This document shows positions 15,657-22,985 of a DNA stretch of 30,134 nucleotides, one piece after another. Where the stretch lies: assembly GCA_041689775.1 (NCBI GenBank), contig JBDNFP010000317.1, positions 1-30,134 of the forward strand. Reading direction: 5' to 3'. This stretch comes from JBDNFP01 sp041689775 (lineage in GTDB: Bacteria; Bacteroidota; Bacteroidia; Cytophagales; Spirosomataceae). The notes below the pieces were generated by a model, which was not told where the DNA came from, did no database searches, and worked only from the letters and a program-made list of their open reading frames with translations. The position numbers were made by a program, and so were the translations under genes. Position 1 is the first letter of the stretch; each line of letters begins with the position of its first letter.

Positions 15657-16592
15657 GTGAAATACAATAAAATAGGAAGTAAAGGACATTCGGAGGATTT
15701 TTTTGGGGACTACCGCGATTTTTGGTGGAATGAAAGTTTCTTAAAGCTGTTGGCGAAGCGCCTGGACCTGGGTAGTTGCCACAGCATGTTAGACGTTGGC
15801 TGTGGGCAATGCCATTGGAGTCGTTTGCTGGTCAATTACCTGGGACTTTCGGAAGAGCAGCCCACGCGGGTGTGTGGGGTAGATAGCGACCGGAAGTGGG
15901 CGAAGGGTAGTAAAGAGCTGCGTTCCTTCTTTGAAGAAAAAGGGGTAGATTTTGAGCTGAAAAAGGCGAACGCTAATGAGCTGCCCTACGAAGACAATAC
16001 TTTTGACTTGGTAACGTGTCAGACCTTATTGATCCACGTACCTCAACCCACCGAAGTTATTGCGGAAATGAAACGCGTGCTAAAACCGGGTGGTACTATC
16101 CTTTGCGTCGAACCCAATAATCTGGTGCAAAGCCTCACCAGAAGTTCTATTTCAAGCAGTGACCCGATTGATCAAATACTCGATCACGTCAAGTATGCGT
16201 TGCTTTTTGAGCGTGGAAAGAAGAAATTAGGACAGGGTGATAACTCACTGGGAGACCTGGTACCGGGCTTACTGGCGCAGGCTGACATTGAAAACATCGA
16301 AGTACGAATGTCAGACAAAGCCATTGCGATGTACCCACCCTACGATACCAAAGAGCAGATTGCTACCATGAAACAATGGCGGACGGGAGATCGCTGGAAC
16401 TCCGAAGAGTACAGTGATTATGACTATTTCAAATCACTGGGAGAGGAGTCGTTGGAATTCTACGAAGAGTACGTTCGAAAATACGCCCACCTCAGCGAAC
16501 GCACCGAGCGTTATATCAACGCCCAGAAATACCATTCGGCCGGAGGCGCGATGATGTATGTAGTGTCTGGCACAAAGCCAATCGATGACTGA
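15657..16592 (+). CDS. Class I SAM-dependent methyltransferase
   Basis: A 311-residue soluble methyltransferase. Motif I is MLDVGCGQCHW at about 44-54, motif II the acidic VCGVDSD, motif IV DNTFDLVTCQTLLIHV and motif V EMKRVLKPGGTILCVEPNN, the Methyltransf_11 layout. The C-terminal third (about 190-311) is a helical, acidic extension with a YRTG/EEYVRKYAHLSERTERY-like tail that should define the substrate; I do not recognise it. Start is GTG at 15657, since TAG at 15648-15650 closes the frame and no ATG lies before the conserved region. The motifs are not those of DNA methylases. It converges with mcrC, with five bases between the stops. Substrate unknown. Confidence 0.85.
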   Translation: MKYNKIGSKGHSEDFFGDYRDFWWNESFLKLLAKRLDLGSCHSMLDVGCGQCHWSRLLVNYLGLSEEQPTRVCGVDSDRKWAKGSKELRSFFEEKGVDFELKKANANELPYEDNTFDLVTCQTLLIHVPQPTEVIAEMKRVLKPGGTILCVEPNNLVQSLTRSSISSSDPIDQILDHVKYALLFERGKKKLGQGDNSLGDLVPGLLAQADIENIEVRMSDKAIAMYPPYDTKEQIATMKQWRTGDRWNSEEYSDYDYFKSLGEESLEFYEEYVRKYAHLSERTERYINAQKYHSAGGAMMYVVSGTKPIDD

Positions 16593-16597
16593 GTCGA

Positions 16598-17872
16598 CTA
16601 ATTCTCCAAAACCCCCCACAGCGCTTTGACCATCTGAGACGGCGCCACGGTGAGATTGGCCGGCAGAATATAAAGCGGAAGGTGTGGTTCATAGGTATGG
16701 GGTGGAGGAGCCGCCGAAAATACCTGCGTTTGTGGATAGATCATGCCAAGTATTATTTGTTTAGCATCACCAAGGTAGCGTTGTCCGTAAGCATATAACT
16801 GATAGAGATCACTTTGTGAAAGGTGATGAACAGCTTCGCCCGTGGTGCTGATCTGTTTCCATTTCGTGTCCAGTACCCATACGGTATCACCCCGCCGAAT
16901 CACAATATCTGGTTTTAGCCGATAGGAAGGTTTACCCGCCGAATCTAAAAGAAGGTGATGGGTAGTATCTTGAACACTGACCTCATATTCCGCTGGTAAA
17001 TAGCGTTTCAGACTAGTGGTCAGGTGATTTTCAAAGAGTGGTTGGGTTGGGAATAGCAATCCGGGTAGTTGGGCCGTACCGCCAGTAAAACCGGAGCCTT
17101 TACCACCTAGCAACCATTCGGTCCAGGGCCACAGCCAAGTGTAAGTCCGGAAAATTCGGCCTTGTTGTCGGGCCTGTTGCAGGTCTTGCTGCCAGCGGGT
17201 AGTAGTAGGTATATCTTCCAGGGTAAAAAGGTATTGCCGGACCGTACGAGCGTAAGGACCAAACCGTAAACTCAATAGACAAGCCTTCAAGAGCCGGTTG
17301 GGAGCGCTATTGGCTGTTCGTTCATCAAAGGAAACGGGAAGTTGACCAGGCTGCGTAAGCCAGCCAAAGGGCTTGGCCTCGGTCCTGAGTCTTCCTTTCA
17401 GAAAAGGCTGTTCGCTTTCCCTACGTTGGTAGTCAGATTGCAGTCCCTGGTGGAGTATCTTCTCGGCCTGCCTAAGAAAAATAATCATCAGGGCTTCAGG
17501 CAGCGGTACTTTTGAAATCTGGTTGAGGAAAGTCTCCGGGATTGTTCGTGGAAATAGGTTTGGTACGGTTTGTAGCATCCGGAGCAGTGCCATCCGGGAA
17601 TTGATGATAGACTCGCTACTAAGATCGGGTGTAATTTTAGGTAGTAACTCAATGCCCACCGATGACGAAGCTTGGAGTAATCCTACGTAGGGGCCGACGC
17701 TCAGGCAGTGTTTTCCCCGTTGTACGTAATATCGGAGTACCTGTTCGGCGTCCTCCCGGGTAGCGTAAGACTGCAAAGCTAAAAAAGCGGCATCCGGCAG
17801 GATAATATCCTTTGAAAATGCATCCCGGTTTTCCCTGGTAAGTATACTATGTTCGGTGGCAGCGTAAAGCAC
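16598..17872 (-). CDS. mcrC: McrC family 5-methylcytosine restriction protein, without McrB
   Basis: A 424-residue McrC. Family marks are the N-terminal beta-rich region ending in GIELLPKI (73-80), RMALLRML, the FLKGRLR segment, and NRLLKACLL. A C-terminal PD-(D/E)xK nuclease core follows: Glu281, PDIVIRRGD with Asp322, and VLDTKWK with Asp335 and Lys337. The motif continues in SDLYQLYAYGQRY. McrC normally docks on the GTP-driven hexamer McrB and cuts DNA carrying modified cytosines. Start is GTG at 17872: upstream to the stop at 17927-17929 no other start codon exists. No McrB-like AAA+ GTPase gene lies upstream; the next gene is divergent and encodes a Kelch protein. The catalytic residues look intact. 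Confidence 0.85.
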   Translation of the reverse strand: MLYAATEHSILTRENRDAFSKDIILPDAAFLALQSYATREDAEQVLRYYVQRGKHCLSVGPYVGLLQASSSVGIELLPKITPDLSSESIINSRMALLRMLQTVPNLFPRTIPETFLNQISKVPLPEALMIIFLRQAEKILHQGLQSDYQRRESEQPFLKGRLRTEAKPFGWLTQPGQLPVSFDERTANSAPNRLLKACLLSLRFGPYARTVRQYLFTLEDIPTTTRWQQDLQQARQQGRIFRTYTWLWPWTEWLLGGKGSGFTGGTAQLPGLLFPTQPLFENHLTTSLKRYLPAEYEVSVQDTTHHLLLDSAGKPSYRLKPDIVIRRGDTVWVLDTKWKQISTTGEAVHHLSQSDLYQLYAYGQRYLGDAKQIILGMIYPQTQVFSAAPPPHTYEPHLPLYILPANLTVAPSQMVKALWGVLEN

Positions 17873-17945
17873 AAAAGGAATTTGGTCAAGTTTGGATATA
17901 AAGTAAGAAAATACTCGCTTTTTGACTTACTTAGTGTATATAACT

Positions 17946-17981
17946 CAAATGTACTATGATTATGAAGCCAATATCAATCAA
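17946..17981 (-). promoter_or_regulatory. Possible mcrC promoter overlapping the Kelch gene start
   Basis: On the minus strand TACATTTG (17946-17953) matches TAnnTTTG and a TTTG lies at 17978-17981, spacing 24 bases. It would place mcrC transcription 65-70 bases before its GTG start, from within the first codons of the divergent Kelch gene. Confidence 0.3.
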
Positions 17982-18948
17982 AACTGGACTAGCGTGCATT
18001 TTGCTGGCGGTGGCTTTTCTTCCCGCGGCGAATGCACAGTATTGGCAGGCGGCCGAGCCCGTGAGCTTACCAACCAATCGCCACGAAAATGCGATGACTG
18101 CCGTGAAAGGAAAACTATACCTACTCGGAGGCCGGGGAGTAAAGCCCATGGAAGTATATGATCCCAAAAAAGATATTTGGACCACCAGGGCAATGGCTCC
18201 TATTGAGATGAGCCATTTTCAGGCGGTAGCCTATGATAATAAAGTGTATGTAGTGGGAGCTTTTACGGGTGGGTACCCCCACGAAGTACCTATTCCGGTG
18301 ATGTACATCTACAATCCCGAGCGGGACGAATGGCGCAAAGGTCCGGAAATTCCGCAGGATCGGTTGCGTGGAGCGGCTGGTGCATTTGTCTACAATGATA
18401 AAATCTACATCGTGTGCGGTATTCAGGATGGTCACTGGGATGGCCACGTTGCCTGGTTTGATGAGTACAATCCCAAAACAAATACCTGGCGTAAACTTGC
18501 TGACGCACCCCGAGCCCGCGACCACGTGTCGGTAGCGATGGTAGGGGATAAACTGTACGTGGCCGGGGGACGCTTATCGACGGCTAAAATCAATCAGGTA
18601 TTGAATCGTACAATCGCGGAAGTAGACGTATATGATTTCAAATCAAACAGCTGGACTACCTTACCTAAAAGTGAGAATCTGCCAACTTTAAGGGCTGGAA
18701 ACATGGCCGTCGCCTATGGTAAGAAGATTCTGATCATCGGGGGGGAAAGTGATGCTCAGGTACCTGCTCACAGTGAGGTGGAAGCATTCGATACCAAAAC
18801 GGACCAATGGGAAAAGTTTCCTAACCTATTTCAGGGAAGGCACGGGACGGGTGCCGTTTCGATGAATGGTAAAGTGTACGTAGTGGCGGGCTCCGGAAAT
18901 CGGGGCGGCGGGCCGGAGTTGAATTCGATGGAGGTGTTGGTGAAGTAG
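17956..18948 (+). CDS. Exported Kelch-repeat beta-propeller protein
   Basis: A 330-residue exported protein. Signal peptide at about residues 1-28 (ILLAVAFLPAANAQ cleavage), then about six Kelch blades of 45-50 residues. Each has the double-Gly strand and a spaced Tyr/Trp pair: KLYLLGGRG with VYDPKKDIW, KVYVVGAFTGG with IYNPERDEW, KIYIVCGIQDG with YNPKTNTW, KLYVAGGR with VYDFKSNSW, ILIIGGES with AFDTKTDQW, and KVYVVAGSGN. In the second and third blades the canonical Gly-Gly is VGAF and VCGI. Such propellers act as binding scaffolds or sugar-modifying enzymes; no catalytic residue pattern identifies an enzyme here. ATG at 17956 is chosen, with a second ATG two codons later possible. Confidence 0.9.
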   Translation: MIMKPISIKTGLACILLAVAFLPAANAQYWQAAEPVSLPTNRHENAMTAVKGKLYLLGGRGVKPMEVYDPKKDIWTTRAMAPIEMSHFQAVAYDNKVYVVGAFTGGYPHEVPIPVMYIYNPERDEWRKGPEIPQDRLRGAAGAFVYNDKIYIVCGIQDGHWDGHVAWFDEYNPKTNTWRKLADAPRARDHVSVAMVGDKLYVAGGRLSTAKINQVLNRTIAEVDVYDFKSNSWTTLPKSENLPTLRAGNMAVAYGKKILIIGGESDAQVPAHSEVEAFDTKTDQWEKFPNLFQGRHGTGAVSMNGKVYVVAGSGNRGGGPELNSMEVLVK

Positions 18949-19043
18949 GTGTTGGCTTTCGGCCGTGAACGATCGGCAGCCGGATGTTGAATATTTATCA
19001 GTCAAGAATCGTTATATTGTTGACTTACAAGAAGGTCATAATT

Positions 19044-19268
19044 ATGAGTAAAAGAGAACTCTTAGATAAAACAGCATTCCTTCTGGAACGTCTTCCCATG
19101 GAGCAACTGGTAGAGGTTGCGGATTTTGCAGATTTTTTACTTAAAAAGCAAGAATCAGAATCTTTGAGGCGAGGTGTTAATCAACTCAATCGTGAGTCGG
19201 GCTCTTTTAATTTTTTGGAAGAGGAGGAAGAACTTTACTCAATTACTGATTTGAAGGTGCGCTACTAA
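19044..19268 (+). CDS. Antitoxin of a type II toxin-antitoxin pair (DUF2281-like)
   Basis: A 74-residue acidic protein starting MSKRELLDKTAFLLERLPME. The helical segment LVEVADFADFLLKKQESES is a layout common in small DUF2281/VapB-type antitoxins, and the Glu-rich tail (NFLEEEEELYSITDLK) suits toxin binding. ATG at 19044 is preferred over an upstream in-frame start at 18984 that would add 20 hydrophobic, unrelated residues. The stop TAA overlaps the toxin ATG by one base (TAATG), so translation is coupled. Antitoxins of this kind usually repress their own promoter; no operator was identified. Confidence 0.75.
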   Translation: MSKRELLDKTAFLLERLPMEQLVEVADFADFLLKKQESESLRRGVNQLNRESGSFNFLEEEEELYSITDLKVRY

Positions 19269-19594
19269 TGCAAAAAGGAACACTTGTTTTACTTCCTTTT
19301 CCCTTTACTGATTTATCCGGATCAAAGGTTAGACCAGCCCTTGTACTTCATGCAAACACCCTGGATGTCACTGTTTGTTTTTTGATTACTCAACTAGAAT
19401 GGGCTGAAACTTTTGATGTTTCACTGGTCCCTAATGAGTTGAATGGTCTAAAAAGGAATTCACTTGTTCGCTTGTCAAAAATTGCTACGCTAGATAGAAA
19501 ATTGATTTTGGGAGAGTTGGGACAGCTTGCTGATGTCGATTTGATTAAGGTTGATGATGGTTTGATAAAAATGTTTCAGGTTAGTGTCCGATAA
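19268..19594 (+). CDS. MazF/PemK-like mRNA interferase toxin
   Basis: A 108-residue protein of the PemK/MazF fold (CcdB/Kid barrel). It starts MQKGTLVLLPFPFTDLSGSK, followed by VRPALVLHANTLDVTVCFLIT and the strand LKRNSLVRLSKIATLDRKLI. The R-P-A-L segment and the conserved Ser/Thr of the barrel mark the RNA-binding face. Enzymes of this family cut single-stranded mRNA at short motifs and stop growth when freed from the antitoxin. Its ATG overlaps the antitoxin stop. Both genes are unrelated in composition to the flanking Kelch and M1 genes, consistent with a mobile small module, though no repeats bound it. The specific cleavage sequence is not predictable. Confidence 0.82.
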   Translation: MQKGTLVLLPFPFTDLSGSKVRPALVLHANTLDVTVCFLITQLEWAETFDVSLVPNELNGLKRNSLVRLSKIATLDRKLILGELGQLADVDLIKVDDGLIKMFQVSVR

Positions 19595-19655
19595 AAATTA
19601 ACGAAATAAGTAGTGGCCGACCCTGACTTTATGTCTCCATTAGTTAAATATATTT

Positions 19656-19689
19656 TTTGACGCGTTTTAGCACAAATTTCTAATTTTTG
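19656..19689 (+). promoter_or_regulatory. Possible promoter of the M1 peptidase gene
   Basis: TTTG at 19656-19659 and TAATTTTTG at 19681-19689, 21 bases apart, resemble a Bacteroidota promoter with one extra base in the -7 box. The ATG at 19702 follows 12 bases later. Confidence 0.35.
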
Positions 19690-19701
19690 AAATTAAACAA
19701 C

Positions 19702-21351
19702 ATGCCCAAGTACTTTCTGGTTGCCCTTTTAACTTTCGGCTCCACTCTCCTTTTTGCCCAAAAACCAACCTTTACCCATCAGGATACCCTGCGCGGGAGT
19801 ATCACCACAGAGCGGGCTTGGTGGGATTTGACCTATTACCATCTTAATGTAAGAGCCAACCCCTCGGATAGCACATTGGTCGGTAGTACCTCCATTCACT
19901 ACAAGGTTTTGAAATCTCATCAGACCATGCAAGTAGATCTGCAACCGCCGTTGGTGGTGGATAAGGTGGTGCAAAACGGACAATCTCTGGCTTTTCGCCG
20001 GGATGGTAATGCCTACTTCATTACGTTGCAAAAAGTACCCACGGTGGGTCAGCAAGAATCCGTGGAGGTATTTTACTCGGGTCGGCCCAAGATTGCAACT
20101 CGTCCACCGTGGGAAGGTGGCGTGCAGTGGGAGCGTGACGCCAAGGGTAATCCCTACATTGCTACCTCATGCCAAGGCTTAGGTAGTAGCGTATGGTGGC
20201 CCTGCAAGGATCACATGTACGATGAGCCTGATAGCATGCTCATCAGCGTGCGGGTACCCCGGCCGCTGATGGATGTATCGAACGGGCGCCTACGTAAAAT
20301 CACTAACCACGACGACAATACCCGTACTTTCGATTGGTTTGTCGACAACCCGATCAATAACTACGGCGTCAATATGAATGCGGCGGATTACGCAAGCTGG
20401 AAAGAAACCTATGACGGGGAAAAAGGAAAATTGGACGTTAGCTACTACGTATTACCGGCCGACCTAGACAAAGCAAAGGAACATTTCAAAGATGTACCGC
20501 GGATGCTCAAAGCTTTTGAACACTGGTTTGGGCCGTACCCATTCTACGAAGATGGCTATAAGCTGGTGCAAGTACCTTACCTAGGGATGGAGCACCAAAG
20601 CTCGGTAACCTACGGCAACCGTTTTATTAATGGGTACCTGGGTCGTGACCTGTCGGGTACGGGTTGGGGCTTAAAATGGGATTTTATCATCATTCATGAA
20701 AGCGGCCACGAGTGGTTTGCTAACAATATTACTTACAAGGATGCGGCTGATATGTGGATTCACGAAAGCTTCACCAACTATTCCGAGAATCTGTTTACGG
20801 AATACTACTACGGTAAGGAAGCCGGGGCTGACTACGTGATCGGAACCCGTAAGGGCATACAGAATAAAATACCCGTGATGGGTACGTACGGTGTCAATAA
20901 TGAAGGCTCGGGTGATATGTATCCCAAGGGCGGTAATATGCTCCATACGATCCGGCAGCTGGCGAAAAGCGATGGGGCATGGCGGCAGGTGTTGCGTGGA
21001 ATGAACAAGACGTTTTATCACCAAACCGTCGACGGCGCGCAGATTGAGCAATACCTGAGTGAGCACGTTGGGCGTGACCTGAGTAAAGTGTTTGATCAGT
21101 ACCTCAGGGATATCCGTATACCCAAACTAGAATATTCTTTCGTGGGCAAAAAACTACGCTACCGCTGGACCAACGTTGTGGATGGTTTTGATTTACCAAT
21201 ACTCATAACCCTAGATGGTAAGAAGCCTCAGTGGATTTATCCCGTTACCGAATGGAAGAGTCTTAAAGCAAAAGGAGGAAAGGTTTTGGTCGTGAATCGG
21301 AATTTCTACGTTGGGAGTGAAGAGGTTGGGGGGGTAAATCTGGGCACCTAA
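19702..21351 (+). CDS. M1 family metallopeptidase (aminopeptidase-like), exported
   Basis: A 549-residue zinc peptidase. A signal peptide (MPKYFLVALLTFGSTLLFAQ) directs it out of the cytoplasm. The N-terminal beta-saddle domain (about 35-220) precedes the thermolysin-like domain with HESGH at 332-336 and Glu355 (MWIHESFTNYSE), the HExxHx18E zinc site, so it should be active. The usual GxMEN substrate site is GMEHQ (YLGMEHQSSVTYGN), a variant also seen in other Bacteroidota M1 proteins, so whether it trims single residues or acts as an endopeptidase is open. It is shorter than classical PepN (about 870 residues): the large C-terminal helical domain is missing, as in leukotriene-hydrolase-like short forms. 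Located between two small toxin-antitoxin-like loci. Confidence 0.93.
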   Translation: MPKYFLVALLTFGSTLLFAQKPTFTHQDTLRGSITTERAWWDLTYYHLNVRANPSDSTLVGSTSIHYKVLKSHQTMQVDLQPPLVVDKVVQNGQSLAFRRDGNAYFITLQKVPTVGQQESVEVFYSGRPKIATRPPWEGGVQWERDAKGNPYIATSCQGLGSSVWWPCKDHMYDEPDSMLISVRVPRPLMDVSNGRLRKITNHDDNTRTFDWFVDNPINNYGVNMNAADYASWKETYDGEKGKLDVSYYVLPADLDKAKEHFKDVPRMLKAFEHWFGPYPFYEDGYKLVQVPYLGMEHQSSVTYGNRFINGYLGRDLSGTGWGLKWDFIIIHESGHEWFANNITYKDAADMWIHESFTNYSENLFTEYYYGKEAGADYVIGTRKGIQNKIPVMGTYGVNNEGSGDMYPKGGNMLHTIRQLAKSDGAWRQVLRGMNKTFYHQTVDGAQIEQYLSEHVGRDLSKVFDQYLRDIRIPKLEYSFVGKKLRYRWTNVVDGFDLPILITLDGKKPQWIYPVTEWKSLKAKGGKVLVVNRNFYVGSEEVGGVNLGT

Positions 21352-21403
21352 CAAGTAGTGCGAAATATTTCAAAGCTTCATTTTTCACACCATCTTATTA
21401 CCC

Positions 21404-21631
21404 ATGAATCTACTTTCAAGAATAGCCATTGATCCTGCCGTTTGTCACAGTAAGCCTTGTATACAAGGGATGCGGTGGCCAGCAGAAGTAGTTTTGGATA
21501 TATTAGGCGCAGGAATGACTTTTGACGAAATTCTGGAGGATCATCCAGAGCTTGAACAAGGAAATATCCAGGCTTGCCTGCAACACGCTAGTCGAGCGAT
21601 AGCCGGGAAAGCATTTCCATTGGTGGTATGA
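21404..21631 (+). CDS. DUF433 domain protein (VapB-like antitoxin)
   Basis: A 75-residue protein of the DUF433 family: SRIAIDPAVCHSKPCIQGMRW, then PAEVVLDILGAGMTFDEILEDHPELE and a final helix, NIQACLQHASRAI. The winged-helix-like domain is the antitoxin of pairs whose toxin is a PIN-like DUF5615 protein. The codon for the partner's start (ATG at 21628) overlaps its stop by four bases (ATGA), the usual coupling, but that partner is only a stub here (see the next entry). Function as an orphan antitoxin or regulator is inferred. Confidence 0.8.
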   Translation: MNLLSRIAIDPAVCHSKPCIQGMRWPAEVVLDILGAGMTFDEILEDHPELEQGNIQACLQHASRAIAGKAFPLVV

Positions 21632-21669
21632 AAATTATTTGCGATTAGGATATCAGCACCTACGCTGAC
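21628..21669 (+). pseudogene. Remnant of a DUF5615-type toxin gene
   Basis: ATG at 21628 overlaps the DUF433 stop and gives MKIICD, then TAG at 21646-21648, then DIS in the same frame. The start resembles the MKIxxDxxIS opening of DUF5615 PIN-like toxins, the usual partner of DUF433. After about 14 codons the sequence merges into the end of the convergent VWA gene, so the body of the toxin is gone. Assignment rests on position and a handful of residues. Confidence 0.45.
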
Positions 21670-22791
21670 CTACAACCACTTCCCCAGCGCTCGCATACTC
21701 TCTACATTGTGCGCCGAGGCAAACACATCTACGTGCGGTAATGCGGCCTGCATAGCCGCCGTGCGTGGTTTGTAGTCGGAGAATCCAGCCAGTGGGTTGA
21801 GCCATATTACTTTCCGGGCTTTTTGGTGAATACGTTGCATGGCTTCGGGAAGTACCGTTGATTCGTCGGTATCCCAGCCGTCGCTCAAAATCACCACAAT
21901 GGTCTCGCGGTTGAGGAGGCGCCCGTAGTCGGTTACGAAGGTTTGTAGGCTACCACCAATACGGGTACCACCCGACCAGCCCGCTTCGCGATCGGATAGC
22001 TTTTTGAGGGCATCTTCAAAGTTTTGTTGTTTTAATTCGGTGGTAATCCGGTGCAGTTCGGTGCTGAACACAAAGGTTTCGATCTGCCGGAATACGTTTT
22101 GAAACGCGTACATGAATTGAACTAGAAAGGTACTGTACAGATCCATGGATTTACTGACGTCGGCCAGGATGACGAGCCTCGTCTTGTTGCGTTGGGGGCG
22201 TTTGTAGGAGAGTTCTAGTAGTTCGCCGCCGCGCCGGAGATTCCGCCGTAAGGTATTCCGGAGGTCAAACTCTTTGGCGTGGAGGGTTTTTTCTCTCCGA
22301 CGGTTGATTTTTCGGGCCAATGCTTGCGCCACTTCGCGCAGAATACGTTCAAGCTCGGGTAGTTGATCGGAAGAAATCAATGAAAAGTCTTGGCAACTAA
22401 GTGTTTCGGTAGTCGAGTAGGTAGCGGTTTCGGTTTCTTGTTGATTGGTATTGCCTTTTAGCCATGATTTTAAGGCATCAAAAGAGGGTTGATTGCTCCC
22501 TTTCATCCGATCCTTCTTCGATTCATCATCCTTTATTTTACTATCCAGCGCATTTTCTAATTCCTTCCAGTACTCCTCGAATAACTTCGTAAACTGATCG
22601 ACCTCCTGCACCGTTCGGGTAAGACTCACTTGCAATGCCAAAGCGAAAGTAGTCCGGTCGTTGGGCGTCACGAAGGCGGCGGCTCGTAAGGCCGTAGCTT
22701 CTTCTTCCGGCCCGATACGAAAGCCGTGGGCGCGGAGGTAGCGACAAAAGGCTACGATGTTGGCGGTGAGGTTGGTGTGACGTTGGATCAA
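21670..22791 (-). CDS. coxE: CoxE-like VWA domain protein (Mo-hydroxylase maturation)
   Basis: A 373-residue protein from TTG at 22791 (LIQRHTNLTANIVAFCRYLR) with a helical N-terminal region. A central variable linker, rich in Asp, Glu and Lys, precedes the VWA domain with the MIDAS DVSKSMD at 211-217, SGGTRIGG and IVVILSDGWD. The family is VWA_CoxE: partners of the MoxR ATPase CoxD in assembling the active site of CO-dehydrogenase-type hydroxylases. A longer frame begins at GTG 22989, overlapping the coxD stop (ATGTGA), but its extra 66 residues are encoded by a spacer with a 17-base inverted repeat, so the short form is preferred. No ATG lies in between, so the start remains the least certain point. 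It is the last gene of the operon. Confidence 0.85.
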   Translation of the reverse strand: MIQRHTNLTANIVAFCRYLRAHGFRIGPEEEATALRAAAFVTPNDRTTFALALQVSLTRTVQEVDQFTKLFEEYWKELENALDSKIKDDESKKDRMKGSNQPSFDALKSWLKGNTNQQETETATYSTTETLSCQDFSLISSDQLPELERILREVAQALARKINRRREKTLHAKEFDLRNTLRRNLRRGGELLELSYKRPQRNKTRLVILADVSKSMDLYSTFLVQFMYAFQNVFRQIETFVFSTELHRITTELKQQNFEDALKKLSDREAGWSGGTRIGGSLQTFVTDYGRLLNRETIVVILSDGWDTDESTVLPEAMQRIHQKARKVIWLNPLAGFSDYKPRTAAMQAALPHVDVFASAHNVESMRALGKWL

Positions 22792-22825
22792 TTTTGAATG
22801 AGTGATTGAGTGAATGTCGGAATGA

Positions 22826-22946
22826 GTTCGTGGTTCGTCGTTCTGTGTTCTTAGTTGGTGGTTGAAAAAAGACGATCGATGGGGCCCGGAGGAGTACATC
22901 CTGCCAGCACGAACCGAGTATTTATTAAACGACGAACCACGAACTT
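22826..22946. repeat. 17-base inverted repeat pair between coxD and coxE
   Basis: GTTCGTGGTTCGTCGTT (22826-22842) is exactly mirrored by AACGACGAACCACGAAC (22930-22946), loop 87 bases. The loop and left flank hold further partly repeated words (GAATGAGTGATTGAGTGAATG at 22797, GTTCTTAGTTGGTGGTTG). The unit occupies most of the 194-base spacer between coxD and the proposed coxE start. Confidence 0.8.
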
Positions 22947-22985
22947 TCGCCACAACTCTGCGGTAAAAAAGAAGGTGCAAAAATT

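Noticed and set aside
15657..16592. Methyltransferase as the modification partner of McrC
   Set aside because: Its motifs are of the small-molecule class I type without the DPPY or PCQ signatures of DNA methylases, and McrBC systems do not need a cognate methylase.
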